NCBI GenBank assembly: GCA_942493365.1
Contig: OW818697.1
Coordinates: forward strand, 310,001-374,000
Reading direction: 5' to 3'
DNA: 64,000 nt
Source of the DNA: UBA8949 sp942493365
Lineage (GTDB): Bacteria > Bacillota > Clostridia > Saccharofermentanales > UBA5734
Shown here: piece after piece, positions 33,605 through 43,023 of the stretch
Position numbering within the stretch: position 1 is the first letter of the stretch
Layout of the letters: every line of letters starts with the position of its first letter
Made by a program: the position numbers and the translations under genes
Notes under the pieces: model-generated
The model's input: the letters and a program-made list of their open reading frames with translations, nothing else
Told to the model about the DNA's origin: nothing
The model's database searches: none

Positions 33605-34552
33605 ATGAATTTACCCCAGCTAAAAATTGCCAATCTGATCGCCTCCGTGCCGATCATTCAGGGCGGCATGGCCGTCCGTATCTCGACCGCCCGCCTGGCC
33701 GCAGCCGTTGCCAACGAAGGCGGAATCGGCATTATTGCCGGAACCGGCATGGCCAGCGAGGAATTGCGCACCGAAATCCGCACGGCACGCAGCCTGACCA
33801 ACGGCATAATAGGCGTCAACGTGTTGTTTGCTGTGACCGAGTTTGCCGATCTGGTCAAAACGGCTATTTCGGAAAAGATCAACCTCGTCATTTCCGGCGC
33901 CGGTTTTTCCCGCGATATGTTCGGTTGGGGCAGCGAGAGCGGCACGCCAATCGTCCCGGTTGTCTCGTCCGCCAAGCTGGCGGTGCTGGCCGAAAAGCTG
34001 GGAGCAGCTGCGGTCATCGTCGAGGGTAAAGAGGCTGGCGGCCATCTGGGAACCGATCGGCCGATGCATGATATTTTGCCCGAGGTCTGCGCGTCAGTTG
34101 GCATCCCGGTCATCGGGGCCGGCGGCGTCATTGACCGCGCCGATATCGACGAAGCCATGTTGCTCGGCGCACAGGGTGTCCAGATGGGGACGCGCTTTGC
34201 CGCCAGTCTGGAGTCCAACGCCTCCGATTCGTTTAAGCAAATGTACATTCATTCGTTAGCCGGCGACGTCACGCTGGTGCACAGCCCGGTCGGCCTGCCC
34301 GGTCAAGCGCTGCGCAACGACTTTCTCGAGCGGGTCGAGGCGGCGAATTACAACGAGGACAGCCCGTGTTATGGGTGCCTCAAGCGTTGCAATCACAATT
34401 TCTGCATCATGTCGGCCCTCAACAACGCCTGCAAGCAGGGCATCGCCGACAAAGCACTGGTTTTCTGCGGCGAGTATGTTCACCGCATCAAGGAGATCCT
34501 GTCGGTTAAGGAAATTTTCAGACAGCTGAAAGGCGAACCCTTAAAGGGATAA
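33605..34552 (+). CDS. Nitronate monooxygenase / FabK-like flavoprotein
   Basis: 315 residues. TIM-barrel FMN enzyme of the 2-nitropropane-dioxygenase group: PIIQGGMAVRIS at the start, INLVISGAG, VEGKEAGGHLG with the conserved histidine, GAGGVIDRADI and GAQGVQMGTRF. The group includes nitronate monooxygenases and the enoyl-ACP reductase FabK; the C-terminal cysteine cluster (CYGCLKRCNHNFC) is unusual for FabK and might hold a metal. No fatty-acid genes adjoin, so nitronate detoxification or another flavin reaction is favoured. AAGGAG lies upstream; a strong terminator follows. Confidence 0.82.
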   Translation: MNLPQLKIANLIASVPIIQGGMAVRISTARLAAAVANEGGIGIIAGTGMASEELRTEIRTARSLTNGIIGVNVLFAVTEFADLVKTAISEKINLVISGAGFSRDMFGWGSESGTPIVPVVSSAKLAVLAEKLGAAAVIVEGKEAGGHLGTDRPMHDILPEVCASVGIPVIGAGGVIDRADIDEAMLLGAQGVQMGTRFAASLESNASDSFKQMYIHSLAGDVTLVHSPVGLPGQALRNDFLERVEAANYNEDSPCYGCLKRCNHNFCIMSALNNACKQGIADKALVFCGEYVHRIKEILSVKEIFRQLKGEPLKG

Positions 34553-34565
34553 GCAGCAAACGAGA

Positions 34566-34599
34566 GCGGCCATCATGCAGTCATGATGGTCGCTTTTTT
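34566..34599 (+). terminator. Strong Rho-independent terminator
   Basis: GCGGCCATCATG, loop CAGT, CATGATGGTCGC then TTTTTT. Twelve-base stem with one G-T pair. Confidence 0.92.
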
Positions 34600-34639
34600 A
34601 TTGTATAATATGCTATCAATTGATCGGAGGATTTCAATT

Positions 34640-35314
34640 ATGGCTTCAGATGCTCAGAGCTTTATCGAACGGTTTTTCAAAGACTTTTCGGCTGGCGAAA
34701 AGGTCAAGACCCTGATGAAATACAGTCAGCTCAACAAGCTGGCGATCAAGGGTCAGATTGTGCTGGTCGGCTCCTCGCTGATGGAATGGTTTCCGATTGA
34801 CGAACTGAAACAAAGTCTTGGCATTCCCAATATCATTTACAATCGCGGCATCGGCAGCTTTACGACGTCGGAATTGCTTGGAGTTTTGGACACTTGTGTT
34901 TTTGAACTGGAGCCGTCGAAAATCTTCATCAACATTGGCTCCAATGATATGGCCGAGTCTGGGTTTACGGTCGACGGCCTGCGTCAGAATTACCGCGAAA
35001 TCATCAGCCAGATCAAGACCCGCCTGCCCGCCTGTCGCATTTTCATGATGGCCTATTATCCGATTAATGACCTTGCCGATTTTGGTGATGAATTTGCCAA
35101 AACGCTTTTCGCGAATCGCAACAACGAGACCATTCGCACCTGCAATGGCGTGGTCGAGGCCTTGGCCGCCGAGATGGGTTGCGACTTCATCAATGTCAAC
35201 AAGGGGCTTTACAATGATGCCGGCGCTCTCAAGCCCGAGCTTTCGGTTGAAGGGCTGCATTTGTGGCCGAACGCGTACATCGAAATCCTGAAAGAACTGC
35301 AGCCTTACTTTTAG
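34640..35314 (+). CDS. SGNH/GDSL-type hydrolase
   Basis: 224 residues from the ATG at 34640, with CGGAGG 9 bases upstream; frames starting at 34583 would run from inside the terminator. SGNH blocks are visible: VLVGSSLMEWF (nucleophile serine), the IYNRGIGS glycine, INIGSNDM (asparagine) and VEGLHLWPNAY (Asp/His block, with Glu in place of the usual Asp). Members are esterases or acetylhydrolases acting on lipids or glycans. No signal peptide, so it acts in the cytoplasm. TATAAT at 34604-34609 directly follows the previous terminator. The gene end overlaps convergent pepV by 4 bases. Confidence 0.85.
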   Translation: MASDAQSFIERFFKDFSAGEKVKTLMKYSQLNKLAIKGQIVLVGSSLMEWFPIDELKQSLGIPNIIYNRGIGSFTTSELLGVLDTCVFELEPSKIFINIGSNDMAESGFTVDGLRQNYREIISQIKTRLPACRIFMMAYYPINDLADFGDEFAKTLFANRNNETIRTCNGVVEALAAEMGCDFINVNKGLYNDAGALKPELSVEGLHLWPNAYIEILKELQPYF

Positions 35315-36714
35315 CCGCACAACTCGATGATCGCCTGCGTAAAAATTTTGGCGCTCATTAGCAATTGCTCGATCTCGACGAATTCGTCCGGACCATGCAG
35401 ATGGTTGTCAGTCTCTAGATCAGCGCAGCCAAAGGCGACGCCGTTTTTCAGATTGTGCACATAGGTGCCGCCGCCGATGGCCAGGCACTTGCCCGGCTTG
35501 CCGCTGTAAGCCTCATAACAGCGCAGCAGGGTCTGAATGAAAGGCAGTTCCGCCGGCACGTGATGGGGCGGGATCAGCCCCTTGTCGGCCATTTCGATGC
35601 CTGCGGTCTTGAGCTTGACGGCGATGACGTCGCGCAGGTTTTCGCGCGTGGCGCACAGTGGCGAGCGACAGTCGAACATAAATGCCAGACTGGTTTCGAT
35701 GTATTCGAGAACATTGAGACAGAGGGTCAATTCACCGGAAATGTCGTCCTGCATGGCCACGCCCAGCGCGCGACCCGACCAGTCGCTGTGCGGGAACAGT
35801 CGGTTGAGCGCCTGAATGCGACGAAAGCCCGCGCCTTCGGCCAGCGGCAACTGCGCCAGCAGCTCGAGCATGGCGGTGATAGCGTTGTTGCCGGTTTGCG
35901 GAGTGGCCGCGTGGGCAGATTTGCCGACGCAGTTGATGATCAGCTGTGCGGCTTGTTCGCGGCAGGCGAATTGCGCACCGGTTTTTTGGCTGGCTGCTGT
36001 TATGGCGTTCTGGACCTGCGCGATCGTCAGGCCCTCGATTACGGCCTCGGCCTTGTCGGGGACGACATTAATTTTAATGCCACCGCCAAATGTTACCAGG
36101 CGCGGCAGCTTCGTCTCCGCCGGCCATTCCGCCGACAGCTCGCCGCGCAGCATGCCCTTTTCAATGTTGATCACCGGAAATTCAGCGTCGGGCGAAAAGC
36201 TCATCGGTGCTTCTTTTTCGTGGCGATAATAATATTCGAGGTCGGTACCGCCACATTCTTCGTCGGTGCCGAAGATCAGGCGAACGTTTTTGCGCAGAGG
36301 AATTGCCAGATCCTTGACCGCGCGCAGGGCATACAATGCCGCGATGGCCGGTCCTTTGTCGTCAATAGCACCGCGTCCATAAATGCGCCCGTCGGTCACG
36401 ACCGGCAGAAACGGTTCGGTCATCGTCCAGCCGTCGCCGCCCGGCACCACATCCAGATGGGCCAGGATGTCCAGATGCGGCGGCAGGTCGTTGAGGTCGA
36501 TTGTGCCGACGATGTTGTCATGATTGCACGTGGCAAACCCCATGGCAGCCGCCAATTCCAGTGCAGCAGTCAGCGCGATCGCCGGTCCGGGACCGTAGGG
36601 AAAGCCCGGCTGCGCCGCCCCGCGATCGCTGGGGATGCGAATCATCTGGCAGATGTCTTCAATCATTTCCGCGGCGTGATCGGTGAAATATTGGTCAATC
36701 AGCGCTCTGTCCAT
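35311..36714 (-). CDS. pepV: PepV-type M20 dipeptidase
   Basis: 467 residues, normal for PepV. Metal sites: HLD in ILAHLDVVP, D in GRGAIDDKGP, the catalytic pair in GTDEECGG, D in FSPDAEFPV and the late histidine in DNHLHGPDEF. PepV removes N-terminal residues from dipeptides such as Xaa-His in the cytoplasm, the last step of peptide use. It has its own extended -10 promoter and overlaps the convergent SGNH gene by 4 bases. Confidence 0.92.
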   Translation of the reverse strand: MDRALIDQYFTDHAAEMIEDICQMIRIPSDRGAAQPGFPYGPGPAIALTAALELAAAMGFATCNHDNIVGTIDLNDLPPHLDILAHLDVVPGGDGWTMTEPFLPVVTDGRIYGRGAIDDKGPAIAALYALRAVKDLAIPLRKNVRLIFGTDEECGGTDLEYYYRHEKEAPMSFSPDAEFPVINIEKGMLRGELSAEWPAETKLPRLVTFGGGIKINVVPDKAEAVIEGLTIAQVQNAITAASQKTGAQFACREQAAQLIINCVGKSAHAATPQTGNNAITAMLELLAQLPLAEGAGFRRIQALNRLFPHSDWSGRALGVAMQDDISGELTLCLNVLEYIETSLAFMFDCRSPLCATRENLRDVIAVKLKTAGIEMADKGLIPPHHVPAELPFIQTLLRCYEAYSGKPGKCLAIGGGTYVHNLKNGVAFGCADLETDNHLHGPDEFVEIEQLLMSAKIFTQAIIELCG

Positions 36715-36747
36715 GGGGTCGCCTCGCTTTGTATTTAAGATACTTTG

Positions 36748-36756
36748 ATTATATCA
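36748..36756 (-). promoter_or_regulatory. Extended -10 promoter of pepV
   Basis: On the minus strand TG-A-TATAAT, 33 bases before the pepV start. No -35 hexamer at the right distance. Confidence 0.6.
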
Positions 36757-36765
36757 TTTCGACAA

Positions 36766-36793
36766 ACAAAAGAGCCGCCGGTATGGCAGCTCA
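36766..36793 (-). terminator. Terminator of the GntR-ABC operon
   Basis: On the minus strand GAGCTGCC, loop ATACC, GGCGGCTC then TTTT. It lies 25 bases after the permease stop and before the pepV promoter. Confidence 0.8.
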
Positions 36794-36817
36794 TTTGTCA
36801 GATCCAGGGGGTTTTGT

Positions 36818-38995
36818 TTAAGGGTTGAGTAGTTCTGCGACTTCCGTTGGCAGCTTGTCTTGCGGCAGGAAAAGTATAATTAATGAACTTTTTGTACTGC
36901 CGTCCTCACCAACCTGTCTGTCGCGGGCAAATAATACCAAATAGCCCTTTTCGCCACTAGCCCATTCACTGCGTGCATCGTCAAGCATGGATTGAACGGA
37001 ATTGACATCGTCAACTTTGACAAATGCTCGCTCATTGTTTAAGAATGGGTAATCTGAGCTGCCATTGGTGTAGTATTCGTTAAACGAGTAAAAGTCATGG
37101 CCATAGTATCTGTTTAGCACGTTGTTTAGGTATTCGCTTTGGGTGGGATCGATGGCGATATAGGCCGACGTGTATTGTTCGCCAAGGGATTCGGCCTGCT
37201 GCAGGGCATTGTACTTGTTCAGCACCGCTATTGTATTTGTAAAACCTTCTGTCAATTTGATTGTCGTTGCCGATGAATAAATAATGGGGCTGTAGTCGCT
37301 GGCACTTTGTGCCTGTAGGGTGCCGATCGCATTTTTCCCTTGATGTTGAGCGCCGGCCAGCAAATCTGCTTTGAGCGCCTTTTGGAGCTCTTGCAGCTTT
37401 TTGTTGTCGTCTGGGCCAAATACAAGTACAGGGTCCATACTTTTTGTGTAAAAAGTCAAATTGATCGACTTGTTGTCCGTTTCAAGGAAATTTACATAGA
37501 GTTGCAATGCGTACTCATCTGTCAATTCCAGCTTCTTCAGCAGCCCAGCGTATGGCTCTTTGCCGGGGTCAAAGTACACCATCCGCTGAAATTCTTCGCC
37601 GGATTTCAGCCGATAGGAAATTTGACCAAACCCCCCTCTTCCATAAGCCAATAAATGATTTTGTATATTCAACGAATAGGGTTTGCTGATTTGACTTTGC
37701 ATTTCGACAAGCCAGGCGCGCTGGATCTCGAAAACAATGGCCATATTTTCCGGATCAGTAAAGGTGGGGAAAACAGTTGAGTTGTCCAGAAGCTGGACGG
37801 TCTGGAGATCGCCGGCATGAATTTTCGCCTCAATGATCTGATCTTGAGCTGGCATTCTGGTGTCATAACCAAAGAAGCCATATGCGAGCGATAACAAACC
37901 AATCGTAAATAGACCTAGAAAAATGGCGTAGCTGATCAGACTGCGACGGAATCCGCTGAACCCTCTAGAAAGCATCACCTCAATTATCAAGTGGGTCGTG
38001 AAGGAACCGATCAAAATACCCGCTACCAGCGCAAGCGAATTGCTGTTTTGTGAACCGAAGAACATTCCAAACAGCGAACCAACAACAAAACAACCCACAA
38101 AGCGCAAAATCACAAAGGGTGTGCGGTAGGCATAAGGCAAACCGGCTTTTTCGCTTTTTCGTTGCCGAAAAATCAGAAGGCCCCCAGCAGTGATCACCAG
38201 CGTCAACGCTATCCACCAAATCCATTCGAACAGGTTTAAAGGAAAGAATACCGCCGAAAATAGCTGGCCAATCGGCGAAAGATAAAAGAACTGATTGATG
38301 TTGGTACCGAAAGTGTTGTTTGGAAAGCCGGGCAGGATGCTGCCGGCCAAAAGGATGATCGCCCCAAGTGTGCAGGGATAGGCTATGTTGAGCAGAAAGA
38401 GCAAGAAGATCGCGTCTAGAACTGTACCGGTCAGCGTAAAGGCGAGACAGGTTATAGCATAGACAGCAAGTGTCAACAGGAAGACGGTCAGGGCTGTCTG
38501 CGCGAAAGCAAGGATATTGATGTTTCGAAAGTCCGGTATGATGCTGATAGCCAGAACTGAAGCGAAGGTAATAACCTGCGGTATCAGGACAAGCAGAAAG
38601 CCAGCGACAAATCGTCCGGCAAAAAGCGATGTCCGCTTTATCGGCAGGGCATGAAAGACATCAAGCGCGATCCGGTTGTGCAGATACGAAAACATCTGCG
38701 ATGCGCTGATAAAAACAAAGATGATTGATATCGGCAACATACTGTAAAAGACAAGTTTTGTAAAATGCCCGAAAAGATCTTCAGCACGGTAAGCTTGAAT
38801 GACCTGGTCGCCGTAATAATTGTATTCCGTCAGCAAAAACAACAAAGGCAAGGTCACCATCATCAGCATCAACGCCGTAATGGCAACGTTCCTGTTCTTC
38901 CAAAAACTCAAGCTCAAGGTGTAGCGAAATTGATTCCATCGGGTGTTGGCAGAAAGGTCTGCCTTTTGATCAGGCAAGGAATGTGTTGAGATCAT
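36818..38995 (-). CDS. ABC-2 type transporter permease with large extracytoplasmic domain
   Basis: 725 residues. The N-terminal half has about eight to nine helices (~38-56, 86-110, 130-210, 245-270, 290-345, 355-370). From ~375 to the end is one long domain outside the membrane. FHALPIKRTSLFAGRF is typical of Firmicute ABC-2 permeases paired with GntR/YtrA-regulated ATPases. The start lies 26 bases inside the ATPase gene, so translation is coupled. The substrate may be a cell-wall-active agent or lipid, by analogy with the Ytr systems; this is inference. Confidence 0.85.
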   Translation of the reverse strand: MISTHSLPDQKADLSANTRWNQFRYTLSLSFWKNRNVAITALMLMMVTLPLLFLLTEYNYYGDQVIQAYRAEDLFGHFTKLVFYSMLPISIIFVFISASQMFSYLHNRIALDVFHALPIKRTSLFAGRFVAGFLLVLIPQVITFASVLAISIIPDFRNINILAFAQTALTVFLLTLAVYAITCLAFTLTGTVLDAIFLLFLLNIAYPCTLGAIILLAGSILPGFPNNTFGTNINQFFYLSPIGQLFSAVFFPLNLFEWIWWIALTLVITAGGLLIFRQRKSEKAGLPYAYRTPFVILRFVGCFVVGSLFGMFFGSQNSNSLALVAGILIGSFTTHLIIEVMLSRGFSGFRRSLISYAIFLGLFTIGLLSLAYGFFGYDTRMPAQDQIIEAKIHAGDLQTVQLLDNSTVFPTFTDPENMAIVFEIQRAWLVEMQSQISKPYSLNIQNHLLAYGRGGFGQISYRLKSGEEFQRMVYFDPGKEPYAGLLKKLELTDEYALQLYVNFLETDNKSINLTFYTKSMDPVLVFGPDDNKKLQELQKALKADLLAGAQHQGKNAIGTLQAQSASDYSPIIYSSATTIKLTEGFTNTIAVLNKYNALQQAESLGEQYTSAYIAIDPTQSEYLNNVLNRYYGHDFYSFNEYYTNGSSDYPFLNNERAFVKVDDVNSVQSMLDDARSEWASGEKGYLVLFARDRQVGEDGSTKSSLIILFLPQDKLPTEVAELLNP

Positions 38996-39869
38996 AGCCG
39001 GCCACCTCCAATTCTTGAATAAAGACTTCTTCCAGGGTCAGGGGCAGCGCTTCGACAAAGACCGGCGCGCGAGCATGAAGCTGTCGCAGGGTGGCGTCGC
39101 GTTCGCCGCGCACGACCATTTCGATCATCGAGCCGCGGGTTTGGAACTTGAGAATGTCGAGATCGGCGAGATCCTCGCGCGTGGTCGGTTTGCTGAAAAC
39201 GGCCTGGACTTTTTGGATGCCAAGCTTTAAGGCGTCCAACTCCTGTTCGAGAACGATGCCGCCCTGATGCAAGAGTCCGATGTGGTCGCAAATATCTTCG
39301 AGCTCGCGCAGGTTGTGTGAGGCGATGATCACCGTCTGTGCACGGCTGGCAACCGAGTCAATCAGCAGGCGTTTGAGCAATTGACGCACGACCGGGTCGA
39401 GTCCGTCGAAAGCCTCGTCAAGTAGCAGGTAATCCGGCTGACAGGCCAGACCGATCATCAGGATGACCTGACGCTGCATGCCCTTGGACATCTGGCCCAG
39501 GCGGCGTTTGGTGTCAACGGGAAACATCTTTTGCAGGCGTTCAAATATTTCCATCGAAAACCGCGGATAAAACGATCGATAATACTGAACGGTTCCCCCG
39601 ACGCTGGACGCATGCAGGAAATAGGTCTGATCGGCAACAAAGAAAATGCGTTGTTTAACGGCTGGGTTTTCGTATACCGGCTGCTCGTCGATCAGGAGCT
39701 CCCCTTGCTCCGGACGCAGCACGCCCGCCAGCAAGCGCAAAAAGGTCGATTTGCCGGCTCCGTTGGAGCCGACCAGACCAAAAATCGAACCGTGCTGAAT
39801 TCGACAGGTCATGTCTTTGAGGGCAATGGTCGACCCAAATTTTTTACTGATGTTTTTTGCTTCAATCAT
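38970..39869 (-). CDS. ABC transporter ATP-binding protein
   Basis: 299 residues. Walker A GSNGAGKST, signature-type MSKGMQRQ, Walker B YLLLDEAFDGLD and switch histidine in IIASHN. The signature departs from LSGGQ but keeps the pattern of this subfamily. It energises the permease encoded next. The start overlaps the GntR stop by 4 bases. Confidence 0.92.
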   Translation of the reverse strand: MIEAKNISKKFGSTIALKDMTCRIQHGSIFGLVGSNGAGKSTFLRLLAGVLRPEQGELLIDEQPVYENPAVKQRIFFVADQTYFLHASSVGGTVQYYRSFYPRFSMEIFERLQKMFPVDTKRRLGQMSKGMQRQVILMIGLACQPDYLLLDEAFDGLDPVVRQLLKRLLIDSVASRAQTVIIASHNLRELEDICDHIGLLHQGGIVLEQELDALKLGIQKVQAVFSKPTTREDLADLDILKFQTRGSMIEMVVRGERDATLRQLHARAPVFVEALPLTLEEVFIQELEVAGYDLNTFLA

Positions 39870-40243
39870 TTGCTGTCACCTCGCTCACTGTATGTTTCTC
39901 GGATGATCAAGACGGCCATGCTTTCAGGGAAGCCGGCATCGCGAGCCTGGCCGGCCAACCGGCGCAGGTCATCTTGGATTTTTTCGTGCTGCGCTTTCTG
40001 CGCACCCTGGCCCGATCGAACGAAATTGCCGCGCCCGGTCACCGGGTAGATCAAGCCGGCAGCCTCGAGTTGCTGGTAGGCCTTCTGTACGGTGTTGGGA
40101 TTGACGGCCAGTTGCTCGGCCATGGCGCGGACGGTCGGCAACTGTTCGTCGGGTGCCAAGACGCCCAAGTAAATCAAGCGTGCCAACCCGGCTTTGATCT
40201 GTTCGAAAATGGGAATGCGGCTTTGCAGATCAAGATTCAACAT
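39866..40243 (-). CDS. GntR-family (YtrA-like) repressor
   Basis: 125 residues from the ATG at 40243, with GGAGGG 5 bases before. A short GntR protein: winged-helix (PIFEQIKAGLARLIYLG, LPTVRAMAEQLAVNPNTVQKAY, GLIYPVTGRGNFV) and only ~45 more residues, as in YtrA-type regulators that control a neighbouring ABC transporter. Frames extending to 40375 cross the promoter and are not coding. It likely represses its own operon through the palindrome at 40277-40299. Confidence 0.9.
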   Translation of the reverse strand: MLNLDLQSRIPIFEQIKAGLARLIYLGVLAPDEQLPTVRAMAEQLAVNPNTVQKAYQQLEAAGLIYPVTGRGNFVRSGQGAQKAQHEKIQDDLRRLAGQARDAGFPESMAVLIIRETYSERGDSK

Positions 40244-40276
40244 GGTCTCCCTCCTTTGGCGATACTCTGTGCTAAG

Positions 40277-40308
40277 GTGTATTATATCAGATAGTACACA
40301 TAATACAA
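40277..40308 (-). promoter_or_regulatory. Promoter and likely operator of the GntR-ABC operon
   Basis: On the minus strand: -35 TTGTAT (40308-40303), a 16-bp spacer and -10 TATAAT (40286-40281). Over it lies an interrupted palindrome, GTGTACTAT-CTG-ATATAATACAC (40299-40277). Dyads of GTGTA/TACAC type overlapping the -10 suit a YtrA-like dimer. Confidence 0.7.
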
Positions 40309-40621
40309 CAGAACAATCAAAAAATTCTGAAATCGTGTGATATTGTTTAGGCTTTAGCCAAGAATTGTAGCTCATTGACTATAGCCCGTTTTGCAAGACG
40401 CGAATATCCGGCTTGCATTATTGCTGAATTGGCAAATTATGGTTTTTCGGTTGTACGAGAACAGTCCGGTCTCTCAAATCGCATCATTTAAACAGCGCAA
40501 ATTTCGATAACCTCTCCACAAACGAATTGGTAAAGTCGTGTTAGAAATTTTAAATCTCACAATCAATAATCTGTCATAATGTCAATTAGTACAAATATTA
40601 TCCATCAATTTTTGTTTAATA

Positions 40622-40650
40622 TTGACAATAATCACCCACTCCTATATATT
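40622..40650 (+). promoter_or_regulatory. Promoter of hppA
   Basis: TTGACA (40622-40627), 17-bp spacer, TATATT (40645-40650). The ~290 bases between this and the GntR promoter hold nothing I can identify. Confidence 0.75.
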
Positions 40651-40703
40651 CAAAACAATGGTGTAAAGCACCAAATTATGCAATTCATTGGGGGGCAAAT
40701 TTC

Positions 40704-42890
40704 ATGGATCCTTTCCACATCGTAGACTTTTTGTACTACCTCATGCCCATCGGCGCGGTAGCTGCATTGGTGTTCGCCTTCATGCAGGCGCGCAAGGTAA
40801 TGAAGTTCTCCGAGGGTTCCTCGAAGATGGCTTCAATCGCTGCCGCCATTCGCAAAGGCGCCAACGCTTACCTGAAGCGTCAGTACACTGGTGTTGCTCT
40901 GTTCTTTGTAGCCATGTTCATTATCTTAGGCATCATGGCTGCGTTTGGGCTTCTGACACCCTTCGTACCCTTCGCCTTCATCACCGGTGGCTTCTTCTCA
41001 GGCCTGTCTGGTTTTATCGGCATGAAGATCGCCACGGCGGCCAATTCCCGTACGGCGCATGCTGCTGAGAGCAGTCTGAACAAAGCGCTGCGCGTCGCTT
41101 TCTCATCGGGAGCCGTTATGGGCTTCACCGTGGTCGGACTGGGTCTTCTCGACCTGACCATCTGGTTCTTCCTCTTGAAAGCTATTTTCGGCGCAATGCC
41201 CGGCATGACGGAGGCTGTGCAAATTCAGAGCATCACTTCGGCCATGTTGACCTTCGGCATGGGCGCTTCCTCGATGGCGTTGTTCGCCCGCGTCGGCGGC
41301 GGTATCTTCACCAAGGCCGCTGACGTCGGTGCCGATCTGGTCGGCAAAGTCGAAATCGGCATCCCCGAAGACGACCCCCGCAATCCCGCCGTTATCGCCG
41401 ACAACGTCGGTGACAACGTCGGCGACGTCGCTGGCATGGGCGCTGACCTTTATGAATCCTATGTTGGTTCGATCGTATCGACCGCCGCGCTGGCTGTCGC
41501 TGCCGGTTATGGCTTTACCGGCGTCGCCATTCCGATGGTCATGGCCGCCGTTGGTATGATGGCCTCGATTGTTGGTACCTTCTTTATTCGTACCAATGAA
41601 AAGGCTAGCCAGAAATCGCTGCTCAATGCCCTGCGCAAAGGCACCTGGATTTCTGCTGCCTTGATCGCGGTTATCTCCTTTTTTCTGATTTATCTGCTCT
41701 TGCCGAACGACCTCGGTCTTTACGCTGCCGTTCTGTCCGGTCTGGTTGCTGGTGTTGCCATCGGTTTCTTTACGGAATATTTCACATCGGATCACTACAA
41801 GCCGACCAAAAACCTGGCCGGCACCTCGCTGACTGGACCGGCCACCATCATCATTGGCGGAATCTCGCTCGGCATGCTCTCGACGGTCATTCCGGTTGTC
41901 ATCATCGGCATCTCGGTTATGGTCAGTTACTATGCATCAGCTGGTGTAGTGGATCCTAATGCCGTAACTCCTGAAGCGATAAAGATTGCCAAAGAAGCAT
42001 TTTTTAACCGGGGCCTGTTCGGCGTCGCGCTATCCGCTGTAGGCATGCTGTCCACCCTCGGCATCACCCTGGCCACTGACGCCTACGGGCCGGTTGCTGA
42101 CAATGCTGGTGGCATCGCTCAGATGGCCGACCTGCCCGAAGAAGTTCGTGAACGCACCGACGCACTCGACTCGTTGGGCAACACCACCGCTGCCACCGGC
42201 AAAGGTTTTGCCATCGGCTCTGCTGCGCTGACCGCCCTCGCCCTGATCGCATCGTTCAAGGTTGAGGTTGATAACATTTTCAATGCAGAAAAGGGTGTCA
42301 ATACGGGCTATCCGTTTAACCTCGATATTATTAATCCGCCCGTCCTCGTCGGCCTCTTCATCGGCGCCATGCTACCCTTCCTCTTCAGCGCCCTGACCAT
42401 GAACGCCGTCGGCCGCGCCGCGCAATCGATCGTGGTTGAAGTGCGCCGACAGTTCAAGGAAATCGTGGGCCTGATGCAAGGCACGGCAGACGCCGACTAC
42501 GCCAAATGCGTCGATATCTGCACGCGCAATGCTCAGAAGGAAATGGTGTTGCCCGCTCTGCTGGCCATCATCGTTCCTGTCCTGACCGGTATCTTCCTCG
42601 GCGTCAACGGCGTGGCCGGCATGTTGGCCGGTGCCACGGTCTGCGGCTTCGTCTTGGCTATCATGATGGCCAACTCGGGCGGTGCCTGGGACAATGCCAA
42701 GAAGTACATTGAAGGCGGCGCACACGGCGGCAAGGGCAGCGATGCCCACAAGGCAGCTGTTGTCGGCGATACCGTTGGCGATCCCTTCAAGGATACCTCT
42801 GGTCCTTCGATCAACATCCTAATCAAGCTGATCTCGATGGTTTCAATCGTCTTTGCTGGCTTGATCATGAAAATATCGATCATGGGTTAA
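40704..42890 (+). CDS. hppA: Membrane-bound proton/sodium-translocating pyrophosphatase
   Basis: 728 residues with about 16 helices. The pyrophosphate-binding DVGADLVGKVE with IPEDDPRNPAVIADNVGDNVGD is diagnostic. The later GNTTAATGKGFAIGSAA has alanine where K+-independent enzymes have lysine, so this is the K+-dependent class. Members pump H+, Na+ or both at the cost of pyrophosphate, saving energy in anaerobes. A single-gene unit with its own promoter; a GGGGGG run precedes the ATG; a strong terminator follows. Confidence 0.95.
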   Translation: MDPFHIVDFLYYLMPIGAVAALVFAFMQARKVMKFSEGSSKMASIAAAIRKGANAYLKRQYTGVALFFVAMFIILGIMAAFGLLTPFVPFAFITGGFFSGLSGFIGMKIATAANSRTAHAAESSLNKALRVAFSSGAVMGFTVVGLGLLDLTIWFFLLKAIFGAMPGMTEAVQIQSITSAMLTFGMGASSMALFARVGGGIFTKAADVGADLVGKVEIGIPEDDPRNPAVIADNVGDNVGDVAGMGADLYESYVGSIVSTAALAVAAGYGFTGVAIPMVMAAVGMMASIVGTFFIRTNEKASQKSLLNALRKGTWISAALIAVISFFLIYLLLPNDLGLYAAVLSGLVAGVAIGFFTEYFTSDHYKPTKNLAGTSLTGPATIIIGGISLGMLSTVIPVVIIGISVMVSYYASAGVVDPNAVTPEAIKIAKEAFFNRGLFGVALSAVGMLSTLGITLATDAYGPVADNAGGIAQMADLPEEVRERTDALDSLGNTTAATGKGFAIGSAALTALALIASFKVEVDNIFNAEKGVNTGYPFNLDIINPPVLVGLFIGAMLPFLFSALTMNAVGRAAQSIVVEVRRQFKEIVGLMQGTADADYAKCVDICTRNAQKEMVLPALLAIIVPVLTGIFLGVNGVAGMLAGATVCGFVLAIMMANSGGAWDNAKKYIEGGAHGGKGSDAHKAAVVGDTVGDPFKDTSGPSINILIKLISMVSIVFAGLIMKISIMG

Positions 42891-42917
42891 ACGCCAACGT
42901 TGCGAAACAAGCGCTAC

Positions 42918-42960
42918 GAAAAGGGCTTGCACGTCACCATGACAGTGCAGGCCCTTTTTT
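42918..42960 (+). terminator. Terminator of hppA
   Basis: AAAGGGCTTGCAC pairs with GTGCAGGCCCTTTTTT (one G-T pair) across a 12-base loop. Confidence 0.92.
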
Positions 42961-43023
42961 CGTGCAGACCCGGACATGAATAATATGGTACAATTAATGT
43001 AATAATAAACAGGAGGATGCTGC

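Noticed and set aside
35455..36738. 427-residue frame opposite pepV
   Set aside because: Runs along the whole antisense of a clear M20 peptidase and has no recognisable domain.
40244..40375. N-terminal extension of the GntR regulator
   Set aside because: It crosses the promoter and operator; the ATG at 40243 has a strong ribosome site and the normal family start.
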